Assembly (NCBI RefSeq): GCF_047948215.1
Contig: NC_134455.1
Coordinates: forward strand, 155,788,575 to 155,852,574
Reading direction: 5' to 3'
Origin: Lycorma delicatula
Taxonomy: Eukaryota; Arthropoda; Insecta; Hemiptera; Fulgoridae
Length of the DNA: 64,000 nucleotides
Part shown: positions 10,266 through 22,084 of the stretch, piece by piece
How positions within the stretch are numbered: the first letter of the stretch is position 1
Layout of the letters: every line of letters starts with the position of its first letter
Made by a program: the position numbers and the translations under genes
Notes under the pieces: generated by a model
Database searches by the model: none
The model's input: only the letters and a program-made list of their open reading frames with translations
What the model was told of the DNA's origin: nothing

Positions 10266-12914
10266 CAGTAAATAAAGATGCTTCACTTATTTATATGTTT
10301 CTTGAAAAACGTACTGCGACATCCAAGAAAGATGTGAAAATCAACACACGACAGTCCGAAATTTAAATCAGAAGTCCTTTTAGATAGAAATCGAAGTGCA
10401 AATGAGGAAGACGTATTTTTGTACCAGACCGAAATGAAATAGATGACCTGCAATTCTAGTGAATTTACAGGCAACTTCAGAAGATATCAATTGTATTCAT
10501 GAGAGTACGAATCGATTGTCCATGTATTTAATGGATGCAGTGAACAAAATTTTAAAATACTCTACGCAACATCTTGGTTAATTATATTCAATTCCTTCAT
10601 TTATTTTACAGGGAATGTACTTCTCTGTAACTAAATATATCTAAAGTATTTATAATGTTTACTTTACACATCCTTCTCTTAATAAAATGAGTTATTACGC
10701 TAAATTTGTAAAAAAATAAGAATTAGAAAAGCGAAGTCGTATGGAAATAATTAACAAAGAGAAATAAAAATTCTGATATTTATGAAGTACACGTTCTTAA
10801 TATTTAATCAAAATCATTTACAGAAAATCTTATTTATAAGTAACAAAAAAAAAATCGTATTAAAAGATGGTTTTGTTAAAAGAATAGATTTGATTATTAG
10901 TTGTTTATCATGAAAATTTCATAAGACAACGAATTACCGGTCGACTAAGTAAGCATGTAGCTAAATAGAATACTAGTTTCTTCAGGTGGAGTCGGTAATT
11001 TACTTTTATATTACAGATGAATGTAAAAGAGGGGTTTTCTTATCGATATCATTTCCATATTCCAAACACAAGGTTCAAGCTTATACGGCGATATAAAAGA
11101 AAAAACATCCGAAATACCTTTTGTTGGAATTCGTAGTTTCAAATTAAACTTTTTTACAGCGTAAATTTATTAAATTATTAATATACAAAGTGACATGTAT
11201 AGTTCCTATATTTCGGTGTGTGCGAATTATTTGATGTATCTGGCTCGAATTGAGACAGCAAAAACTATTTCGATTTGTTAATTTTCTTATTATAACGGGC
11301 ATGGAACATTTTCTGTACTTAAAAATAACATTTTAAGGTGTAATATCACTTATTAAGTTTCTACAACAGTATGTTTATAGATCATAATTTTTAAAATTTT
11401 GTTTTGAAAGTTATTTACACTTACCACTAAGATCTACTAACGTAAAAAGATGAACAGGTAATTCCCAGTAAAATAACCAATGTTAGATAATTTGGTTAAT
11501 ACCGTACTCGGCCAACTTCTTCAATCAAAGAAAAGGAGGTTGGCCCATACAATTTTGGTCAGTTGCAAAATCCCTCATTTTAACAGTTTTAACTAAATTA
11601 GAAAGTCAAGTACTAACCGCTAAATTATTCTGTTACCTCAACAGAAATTATTCAGTAAGATATTAAGCCTCCAAATTAACTACTAAAACGTTTTGAAGAA
11701 TCCTAAAATTTAGCGTAATATAATTAGTATTAAAAATAAAAAGAATTATTTTATTGGCAGCGAATATTGGAGCCGGATATTTTTTTTTAAGGATAGAAAT
11801 TATGTTTTCAAATGGTTTGAAAAGTTATACTAATGAATAAAAAAAATATCAGTTTGTGACGAACATTATGGCTAAAAAGTCCCTTTCATAAATTTTATTT
11901 TCCGATAATAATCTTAATTTAATGACACAACAATAGATTTATATATCAAATTTCTAGGAATATAAGACTTTTTAAAAAACATTAAAAAAATAATGTTTAT
12001 CAGAAATTATAAGGCACAGTAACAACCCTCAATAAAACAACTGCAATCAGTTTTTATTTAACGAAAGCTCTGACGAGTTGAATTTTGCAAAAGTCAAATG
12101 TAACACTGTTAAAAAAATAAAAAAAACAAGAAATGATGCCGCTTAATTGCAATATTTATATAAAATTACGATTAAAAATTAACGATTTTTTTAATCTGTT
12201 TTTCTTATCATAATATTAATTATTAGATTTAGAATATTTAGACTTTATTGTCAACGTTTCAAAGTAAAAATCTTATATAATACCAGCGAATCTAATTAAA
12301 ACAAAAATTATAAGTAAGGTAATTTCTTATTTAAATTAAAAAATAAAATTCAATTATAAATTAAAAAACGTTAAAAAAAAATCAGATACCAATTAATTCT
12401 TTAAAGGTGAGGATTAAAACCCGATAAATAAATTAGGAACAACAGAAAAGACGCCTGTTTATTTAACTTGACATTTTTTTGTAAAATTGTTATATTTCCA
12501 AACATAGGCTTGCATATATAATGCAAGCCTAGACCACATATAAAAAAAATTTTAGGATGAATGATTTTTCCAGAAAGATAGCTAAATGTTTAATCACTAT
12601 GTTAATCTTCTAAAGCAATATTTGCTAACAAATAAATCGGTTAGTTTTATGTTTCCTTTCCACAATAAGTTTCTTTAGACGTGTTTAAAAAATAATAATA
12701 ATCAGCGTTAATAGTTTCTTTAAGTTTATATGTTATACGTTATTACTTTAGGTTAAATGGCTGTTTAAAATAAAACTTCATCTTACGACAGTGTGAAATA
12801 CGGAAAAAATATTTTTATAATACATCCTTTTACCTATCTAATGTGCATATTATCATTGAGTTCATCTAACGTGGGCGTTTATTACTGATGACATACTAGT
12901 AATCAACTATTTTT
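10266..12914. other. AT-rich stretch, one small hairpin
   Basis: No gene or transposon seen. At 12505-12531 there is a perfect 11-bp inverted repeat, TAGGCTTGCAT and its complement, with a 5-nt ATATA loop. The rest is AT-rich with short poly-A and poly-T runs. Confidence 0.5.
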
Positions 12915-13565
12915 ACTTCCGTGTACGACGTACAAGGAAGTAATCGCGAAAAATTTAGGTTTTCAGATTTCAACGGAAATATCAATTTTGACCATCCCCA
13001 AATCCATTTTGACTAGTTTCATCGTGACGTCTGCACGTACCTCGCTTGCATAAATCAAAAACGATTAGCCGTAGAATGTTGAAATTTCAGATTTAGGACT
13101 GTTGTAACATCTCTACTTTTGATTGCAATCGACTGAAGCAAAAGTGTACAAAAAAGCCCAAAATCCAAACTTTTTTTGGATTTTGGGCTTTTTCGTATCT
13201 GCAGTAATAAGCCCTCATTGATAGCTTTTCAACGATATATGATAAGTCGTACGTACCTATTTTCATTGGTTCCAGAGTAATAACAACAAAAAAATTTTAA
13301 TTAATTAAATTAAATCTTAGAGGAAGACATATCGGTTCGAATCAGACTTCATCATCTTTTCTTTTCTTATCTTTTTTTTTTAATTTAAATATATTGATTA
13401 TTTAATAATTAACCTCTCATTGTAAAAAATCTTTTACAATGAATAATTCAACAATGACAAAAAAAAAGAAATATGAAAAAATATCAGTTATTAATGAAAT
13501 AAAATTTTCTGTACTTTTCATTTAAAAAAAAATTATATATGTAATTTAACAGGCGTACAAGGAGT
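12915..13565 (+). mobile_element. ~650-bp non-coding repeat, copy 1
   Basis: One of three copies in the window (also 32898-33550 minus, and about 57660-58375 plus). It starts with ACTTCC and a palindromic subterminal block (GTACGACGTAC), and ends with GGCGTACAAGGAGT, so the ends are short inverted repeats of the ACTTCCTTGTACG type. Internal landmarks shared by copies are GATTTCAACGGAAATATC, ACGATTAGCCGTAG, GATTGCAATCGACTG and TTTTCATTTAAAAAAA. A 19-bp hairpin lies at 13151-13193 (AAAAAGCCCAAAATCCAAA and its complement). A polymerase III B-box-like GGTTCGAATC lies near 13335. Similarity to copy 2 continues past the end into TGTGGTGTC, so the true 3' boundary may be about 13590. No coding capacity. 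Confidence 0.82.
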
Positions 13566-13590
13566 CATGTGGTGTCCACATCAGATTTTT

Positions 13591-14332
13591 AAATAATATC
13601 TATTTCAATCAGAAATAACTTTTTTTGGAAAAAACTAGCAAATTAGACAAGCTGAATAAAAAAATGTATAAAATTAAAATCAGCCTCAGTTACGTACAAG
13701 ATGAATCGATATTTACAAATAAAATTTAATAAATATTTCGCGTCAGTAAAAGTGATTTACAATAATTTTCGGTGGAACACGATTAGCCGGAACATTGCAT
13801 TACCAGAATCTGTATAGCTTTTAATATTTAAAATAGTTAACAGTAATTTTTCCTTCCCGCACCACTATAATAAGAAGTCATTTTAAAAGTCTTTTTCACA
13901 GATTTCATTTACTACTAAAATAATAATGAAAAATGGTCATAATAATCTTGCACCGTAGTTTCAATTATTTATTTATTTATTTATTTTTTTATATTTTTTT
14001 AATATTATTTCGTTTTTATTGATATCGCCTATTTTAATTTAAAGCTTGTCTTGCATTAATTGGTAAAAACGTTTGAAATTGATTATAATGTGTACAACAA
14101 TTTTTAAAGAGTACACTATTATATAACAGCGCGCCAAATTAAAATATATAAATATACATATTAAAGAGACATATCTAACTTAAAAACATTACCTTTATTA
14201 GTTTCTTGGGTTAACCAATCAAACTTATAAATTAGATACACAACGTTTTACTTAGAATTCTCCTCAGGTGATAATACACATTCATATACACACATCATAC
14301 AAAATTCTCATACATACTAAGAAATTAATTTT

Positions 14333-14370
<38 letters not shown>

Positions 14371-15428
14371 AATAAATATAATATTAATAAAACAACGCTA
14401 TATACTTCTTTCTAGCAAATACAAATAAATAAAAAATATAATTGCAGGAAAGTCAAAATAGATATGAAAGAGATAGACATTGGTTGTATAAACCCATATA
14501 TATATATTAAGAGTCTGAGTAGGAAGTAGGGAACAGTATTAGTACTTTTCATATTTCATACGGCGTAAAAGCTATTAGTCATGACACTGCAGAGAGATAG
14601 CAGAACAGTAAACGAGTAAAAATGTTATGCGGTTACATTGCCTACAAACGTCATTCGTGTTTATTTTTGACGAAGTTAAACATTATATTATTACAACACT
14701 CACTTAGAATTATACCCATTTATAGAGCAGCAAAACGCTAACTATTTTTATTATTTTCTATAGAATAACAATGATCTTAATGTCTACTCGTATTATCATA
14801 TAATTCTATTTCATAACAAAAATAATTCTTAATCTTTAACTGATAAAAATGGATATAAATTTACATTATCGCTAATAAAAATGTAATAAATTTTATTTCA
14901 TTTGAAAAATAATAATGAAAATACTTTATAAAACCATTTTCCGTTGGATAAACCTAGTGGGTGGGAAGAGGTTTATAGAAAGTTAAAAATAAAGTATAAG
15001 ACCAAGAGAAGATTCCTGATTCACCCCTGACTTAAAACGGTGGATAAAAAGCACAAGGAAATTATTAGGTAAATAATCTGAGAAAAATATGCATTCTCAA
15101 TTATTTGTGTAGCCACACGCAGTTAAATAACTACATCCAATTCCACGTAATATTATACTGTGTAGAAGCCGGAAAAAAGCACAACTTTTTTTAATAAAAG
15201 CTTAGTAAGACAACGTAACTGGATATATCGAAGAAATGACAGATTCCTACCTGATTGAATCTATTTAGCCGTTACGATAAAAAATGTTGATCTTTTTCAT
15301 ACAATAATAAAAACATTTTATAATTCATATCTTATCAGCGAGAATTTTATACAAATTATAACATGAAGTTACAATAAACAGATTATAAATCTAAACCTAA
15401 AGTAGATTAATCACGTAAATTTCTGATC
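13591..15428. other. AT-rich stretch with simple repeats
   Basis: Contains TTTA-type repeats near 13966-13990 and an alternating TA run at about 14335-14366. No reading frame, RNA gene or transposon is recognised. Confidence 0.5.
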
Positions 15429-15566
15429 TCCGTGGCGGAGTGATAGAGTCGCCTTTCTTCTGTAAGTCCCGGGTTCGAATCACGGACAGGCTAGGAATTT
15501 TTGATAAGCTGTAAAACTCCATATCCCACGGACAAGCTTCAAGCCTGTGGTGAAATTTTTAATAAA
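15429..15566 (+). mobile_element. tRNA-derived SINE, second tail type
   Basis: The tRNA-like head has an A box GTGGCGGAGTGATAG (about 15432-15446) and a B box GGGTTCGAATCAC (about 15471-15483). The tail has ATATCCCACGGACAAGCTTC and differs from the CCGGAGG tail of the other SINE group. A diverged relative is at 59922. The long 3' extension past the B box, with no tRNA acceptor closure, argues against a functional tRNA gene. Confidence 0.75.
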
Positions 15567-15939
15567 TTAATAATGTAAAGTTAAAATAAAAAATTAATCA
15601 AATTAAAATAAAATAAACCTAAAAACCCACTTATATAAAAAAATTTATGTAAATATTATTTTGATTGTTAATCAATAATCAACATAAATCAATTAATAGA
15701 AGAGTAAAAATAATGTAATATAAAAAAATTATCTTCTTCTTTTATAAAATAAAGTGTGAAAAATAATAAAAGGTTGCTGTGAACAGATTAACCGAAAAAC
15801 AAAAAGTTAAAACAAAATAATACTCATAATTAAAAAAATTGTTTTAAAATACTTTTCGTTCAACGTTATTGTGGATTTATTAATTATGATGGCGTAAAGC
15901 CAAAATTATTTTCCACCGCTGTATATTATTTTTTCCCCC
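15567..15939. other. AT-rich stretch between SINE and LINE
   Basis: Nothing recognised; mostly A-rich sequence. A C/T-rich segment near 15934-15950 marks the 3' edge of the minus-strand LINE. Confidence 0.5.
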
Positions 15940-16299
15940 TCTACTCTCCTAGGTCGGTCCGGACTGTTGGGTATAACTCCACCCAGAGGAGTGCCTGGTT
16001 ACTCTAATGAGCCTTTCCACCTACCTACCGGCTGTATATCCGGCATGGTAGGTCGGCTAGCCGGTCAGCTCTTTTGAGGAGTCTTTATTGAGCCCTTTCT
16101 TGGCGCCGTATCCGGACATATCTGCCCAAAACACAGCGCCGGGTCTTTTCTCTTTTACTGTGCCTACCATCCCCTGGAGTCCCCAGAGGATAATAGGCAC
16201 TGACACACCTGGGCATGTCAGCCCTCACCTCTGTGGCTGTCCTCCCGTTCCTATACTACGAGCCCCGGCGCCGCACCTCTTGATTTTTACTCCTGATTA

Positions 16300-17455
16300 C
16301 ACCGTGACATATGTGTTGACTCTCCTCCAATGTTCCTCGCGTTGTAATATGTAGTTCACAAGGGTATCTGGTATGCAATTTGCGATATCTGCCCTATTCC
16401 ATTGTATGTCCCACTTTCGGCATTTGAAGACTGTATGTTCAACAGATTCCTCGTCTTCGCCAAACATACATGACGGTGACGCACGTCAGCCCATTATATG
16501 CAGGTAATCTTGAAAATTACTATGTCCCGTTAATATCTGCACTATGTAGAAGTTTACTTCACCAAACTTTCTGCCGTTCCACGCGTCTAGGTAAGGAATA
16601 CTTCGCTTGGTCCATTGTGCCACCCCTTTGCACGCCACCTGTTCTTCCATTCGGTCACCGTACGTTCTCTAGCGTCTCTCCTGCTCGAGGCCATGAGCTA
16701 TATCAAGGCTTTCTCTCATTTGAAGGTCGATTGGCGGAACTGAAGCGAGAATACAGAGGACGTCGTACGATACCGTGCGGTAGGTACTACTTACATTGTA
16801 GTACATTGTAGGTACTACTCCTACAATGGCTCTCCTGTGTACGCTGTTAACTCTAATCAAATTTTGTTTTATGCGAAAGGATGTCCCCCACATTGATGCT
16901 GCATATAAGATTAACGATGTTATTGTTGACACTACCAATTATCAATTGGCGCCAAGGGCGTCAAAGACGCCCTTGGCGCACTTTGCGACGTTAGTAAAAC
17001 GTTCAATGCTTTTACCATGCCTTCCGCCTTCGTGCAACAGTTGATGATGTGGCTAATAAATTTACCGTTCTTAACACCCGTAGATATTTTAGGGGACTTG
17101 TCTCATTAATCGGTTGGTCTCCTACTACTACTAAATTTATCGGTCGAATTTCTCTTTTACCTATCATTAGAATGTACCTGCATTTCGTGGGTGCCGGAGT
17201 AAACCCTTTTGCCCTCATCCAGTTATCGATCATTGCTAACGATTGATTACCTCTATCTTGTACTTCACGTCTTCTCTCACCAAGATCGCTATATCGTCCG
17301 CATAGGCAATGATCTCTACCCCTTCTGGCAGTTGAAGTTCCAGAACCCCGTCGTAGGCTAGAATCCATAATAATGGCCCCAAAACGGAGCCTTGTCGTAC
17401 TCCTCCGAATATGCGAAATCTAATCTGTTCTTCTTGCGTATATTATATTTACTCT
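16300..17455 (-). pseudogene. R1-like reverse transcriptase, C-terminal part
   Basis: From high to low coordinates, the frames give FGGVRQGSVLGPLLW (RT motif B) and then the catalytic motif AYADDIAI, with YADD at 17293-17304. These are followed by WMRAKGFTPAPTKCRY (thumb side), ITSLILYAASMWG, RAIVGVVPTMY, YRTVSYDVLCILASVPPID, and a C-terminal Cys/His segment with SPSCMFGEDEESVEH and FKCRKW. This order is that of R1-clade ORF2 proteins, which copy element RNA into DNA at a nicked target. Several frameshifts and stops interrupt it. An inverted duplication at 16949-16979 and a short local duplication at 16790-16821 damage the frame. It is non-functional. The jockey clade is an alternative but fits less well. 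Confidence 0.82.
16949..16979. repeat. 14-bp inverted duplication inside LINE frame
   Basis: GCGCCAAGGGCGTC, three bases, then its complement GACGCCCTTGGCGC. One arm encodes the expected DALGA-type residues of the minus-strand reverse transcriptase. The other arm is an inverted copy of it, so the hairpin is not expected in a functional ancestor. Confidence 0.9.
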
Positions 17456-17460
17456 CCCAG

Positions 17461-20400
17461 AATCGTACGAAACGCACTACTCATAGAAAAGTAGGACCTT
17501 GAACAATAGAGTAAAACTGAAACCAGCCGTTTAATTAGCAATTAAAAAAAAAAAATCAAAATTTATAACAATAATTATAACTATCCAAGGGATGATCACC
17601 CTCTTAGTAGTTTTATTATAATCTAGGATACTTAAATTATAGCCATTTTGTAAATAAAGAGTGCAAAGTAATTAAATACCTTTAAATAAATATACAGTAT
17701 TTATTCAAATTTAGCTTAAAATAACAGTAATTTAAATATAGCAGTAATGATTTTTGTGTGAATAAAGTATTAGATCCATTAAATATGGTAAAGATTAGCA
17801 TAAATCATTCACTTACTTCAGGATTACAAGGGTTTAAAAACAGACATTAAAACTTAAGTCAGGAACAACATATAACTGTATTTGGATATTAAAAATAAAC
17901 TTCCGATCTTTTACATTTTTAACGATGAAATATAATCAGTAAAATACTATAATTTCATAGTGTGAAAATAATATACAATAGTCTAAATGAATATATAAAA
18001 TATAAAAAGTTAAAAAGTTTTTATTTTAAAAGAATATAAAAAACAAATATAATAATGAAAGATTAAGTCGATAAAGTCCTATGAAAAGAACAAACATTTT
18101 GTGATTACTTGTAAGGAACTGAAATAGACAAATTAGGATTTCATTTCAAAAATAGATATTTTCGTTTTTAGATTAGTATGAAAATATTAAAAATGGAAGT
18201 TCGTTAAATCTCAAATTTCGTAATTAATTTTTTTTGAGAATTTAAAATTAAAAACTTTTTCTCGGTTAAACTTTTATCAAGAATCTGAAATGGGAAACTC
18301 ATAAAAGAATCATACAGCCTGAAAAACCAACGTGTTACTTAAATGTTTATAATTAATTCTTTATTATATGTCTCATATGATTCTGATACTACATACTTTT
18401 ACTTAAAACAATAAATAAAAAAACATTCCTGAAAATTAAGATAAAATTGGGGTAAGGTAATTTGATGCTACTTTATATTAAGTGGTGCGATCACATTTAA
18501 GAAGTAAAGTCTGAGAAAACATAAAATTTTATTATTATTCTGCAAATTTCTAAAGTTTATTTTATCATAATTCAAAAAGTTATAAAATTATGTTTTAAAA
18601 GTACAGATTGATACACAAAGAATGTAATAAACGTTTTGGAAGTAGAACGTGTCCTGAATGTTTGTGAATCATTCTCTATAAAAGAAGTAAAGGAAAAATT
18701 TGAGTTAGTAGTTGAAATAAACAACGAAAGAGTTTAAGATCCCCTAATGACATTCATTAAGCGGAAAGAAAAAATGAGTTACAAGAAATATTTAATGGAG
18801 TAGACTTTTTACTAGGGGAAAATTAATTTTTAAAACAAATAATACTAAGAAAAAACATATAAACAACATTGGTTTAATGATAATTTAAATAATAAGATAA
18901 AGAAACTTAATAAACCAGGGATCACAAGAATTTACTTGTAAAGTTAATAAAATAACAATGAATAAAATGAAGAAGTGAGATATCAAAAGCAGATGAACGC
19001 TTTATAAACATGGAAAGCTTTCACGCAGAAAAACTCTTTCATATCAAACGTACTTTTTATACTCGCATAAAGATTATTAACAAAACGTAGGTAGCATATA
19101 CATTTTTGTAACGGTAAATCGTGAATGGGATGAAGCCAAAATAAGAAAATAATGTACGCCTTTGAAAAAGAGTTACAGATGAATAATGAAAATTAAAATC
19201 GCCGATTAAGTCTAGAAGAAAGATAATTTTAAACCAACTGAAAAGCGGGAAGAAGTATCTTGGTAAAAACAACATTAGTATAAGAAAAACCATATTGTTG
19301 AGCATCTTCTTTTAGCGACTCAGAAATAGAAATACCAAAAATACCATGGAATATTAAGGTTAGATATAGAAAATAATTACAGAATGTAGTAAATAACTGC
19401 TGTACTTTTTGTTTATTAGCTAAATGAAGTATGTTATTTTCAAATTAAAGGGTTAGTTTACAAAAGAACATTTAAGAATAGAATTAAATCAGTTAAATGT
19501 CTTGACAAAAAAAAAAGTTTTATACAATAATCATATTGTATTTATACAATAATTTTCATAGATACGAAAAACAGTCACCTCTCTCACAGTTTGTTTTTTG
19601 ATATGCTACTATACCATCAAAATATTCCTTAAAAAAATATAATTTAACAGTTAAAACCATCCCTTTGTTCTCTATAAAACACTTACAATTCGTTCGAGTT
19701 TTTTGAAAAGTGACATTTTAAATGACTAAAGATCTAGATATAGTAACTTTTTCCAGCTGCTTATTCAAACTCCGAAGTACCAATCGATGAAATTCAAAAG
19801 AATTTGCTCACCTAAGACGCGCACCCTTTTATTCTTAAAAACCGTGATGAAATTTATGAGTGCGAGTGATACAGGGGGATTTCGAAGTGGAATTGTACCA
19901 CTGGTATTAGCAATAATTTTTTTAAATCTGCAAGAGAAGCGAATCTTCACATCACTTAACATGAAGTATTCTTGGGAAGGGACTTCCCCGTCTAAAATTC
20001 AAAATTGAAATTCGCCTCTAAATCTAAGTTAAGTTTCTCAACGATCTTTCAGAGCATAACAGTAATACAAATTGTATCTATTTTGTCTAAATGTAAAGAG
20101 AGAAGTTGAATTTTTGAAAAATTTGAATTAAAAAGGACGGCTGACTCAAATTTTGTCAGAGTTAGCATTACGGAATCTGAAAGCACGGAAACTACTTTGT
20201 AGAATCGAAGGACAGGAAGAAAAACAACCTACGTTTCTTCAATTCAGTCTCTTATTAACCACACGCAAACACACACGCACGCACACACACACACAAAGTA
20301 GTTGTAAAGATATATTCTTCACCTCAACCAGATCCTCGCCATAAAACGGATATTGAGTTTTTGGCTGTGTAGTAACATGCCAAACTCGGAGAGCAAATTA

Positions 20401-21639
20401 TACCGAACGTAGTATAAAAAGACAGCGAACATATATTCTATCATAACTATATAGTATAGTATAATAAAGCTTATCTAGGGTACGTAAATGTAATATACAC
20501 TGATACACTATAAAGGTGTTCTGTGCTATTGAAAATAAATTATTGACAGGTATAGTTAGTTAAGTTTCTAACAGCAACAGCATTATGCTGTTATTGATAA
20601 TGAATAGGAAGTGAGCTGAATCTCCTTTTAACCTAGATTACGGTTACTTTACTAAGGATGTAAATAAAAGAGAGATTATAGTATAAACCATAAAAATACA
20701 GTTCTAAGCATAAATAATGACGTGTCCGCCTCTTTATTGATTATTCAAATTTCTTTGTATAGTGTTAAAATACTAAAGTATATTTATTTATACTCTAACA
20801 AATCCTTACTAGCATTTATAATAATTCATTTCGAACTTTTCACAGATTAATTTAACACGATTACTCGCATTATACTTATCGAACAGCGTAGCAAGAGAGA
20901 GATTTTTAACCATGTTTGCTACATCGAGCGGAACAAATAACGGCCAACGTTAATCTACAATTTAAGAAATTTAGTGAGATTTATAGGAATTTCAATAAAA
21001 AGGATTAATATTTAGGCATACTTGAACGATAAAAGTACATTCAATGCCAACTGTCAAAATTAAAAGCCAATTTGGGATAAATTTTTTAAAAAGTGAAAAT
21101 TATACATTTTTTAACGAAGCCGTCCCATTATTTTTATGAAATGAAAAATTGCACACTGTAAGAGTAAAATGTAAATGTATATAATGTAAATGTGTGGTAC
21201 ACACATTCGTACATCAACAAACATAATGTATACTGTTGCATGTTCGCGAATCGATCAGAATATTAAGAGACTAACAATTAAAAATTAATAAATAATTTCA
21301 TAATTAATTATTAATTGTAAGTTATTAGTTTAATAATATACAAAATAAGATAAATCAATCATAACAGTAATCAATACTACAACAATAATAATAAACAATG
21401 ATTACATGCAAAATAGAATTTCAAGTAAAGACAGGATTTATTTACAGGTAGTTAAATCATAAAAACCATCAATATCATAATAACCGCTAATATTAACATC
21501 TAATACCCCACTAATAATAAGTTCATTTAATTTCATTCTCTGAATAACAACAACATTTGTTGTTTATAAATAAAACTACCTTATAGTTTATGAATGAATT
21601 TGATATTCTATCCCTTTCACAATTGTCTATTAGTAACTC
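17461..21639. other. Long AT-rich stretch with an AC microsatellite
   Basis: No gene identified. A CACACG/CACACA simple repeat lies at about 20262-20296. Overlapping open frames on both strands near 19765-20008 have no recognisable domain. The rest is AT-rich, unannotated DNA. Confidence 0.5.
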
Positions 21640-22084
21640 ACCGAAAAACTTCCTGCTTTCACCCACTGTCCGCACTTTGTTCTCCCCCTACATCACCGAG
21701 CCGGAAATCCAATTAAGTAACTCGACTCAGGGACGTGTCCTTTCCGGATCTTTTAATTGCCTGTCTCTAATCTCAGACGGAAGAAACCAGGCCCGGCTAT
21801 GCCGTTACCAGCCCCCCCACCGCCGGAGACCGGGTCTCGGTCTTTCCTTTTGCCAGCCTCAAACCGACGGCGCAGGAACCGAAGCCGCCGAAGCGTATCC
21901 GGGTACCCACACCGCTAGCCGGGTCTCGGTCTTTTCATTAATTCACACCTAACGGACACCAGGAGTCCCCGCTCCATTACGGGAACCCACACACCAGGGC
22001 ATGTGAGCCCTCAGGAACGGGGCTGTCCGCCCAGCCCTGCTATAAACTAAAACCCTTAGTATCACAGTCGTCTTGCATCATCTT

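Larger units (their letters stand above)
15940..17460 (-). mobile_element. 5'-truncated R1-like non-LTR retrotransposon
   Basis: A GC-richer block that on the minus strand encodes the back half of a non-LTR reverse transcriptase, followed by a 3' untranslated region reaching about 15940. The endonuclease and the first RT motifs are missing, as expected from incomplete target-primed reverse transcription. The 3' region (ACACACCTGGGCATGTCAGC, then a GGACAGCC-type motif on the minus strand) parallels that of the larger element at 21640-25130. The two are relatives with different sequences. Exact ends and target duplication are not resolved. Confidence 0.85.

Noticed and set aside
13151..13193. 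Template-switch origin for the 19-bp hairpin in the 650-bp repeat
   Set aside because: A related hairpin is present in copy 2, so it is an inherited family feature rather than a local event.
19765..20008. Overlapping open frames on both strands
   Set aside because: They mirror each other and neither shows a motif. The segment may be an old repeat, but I found no second copy here.
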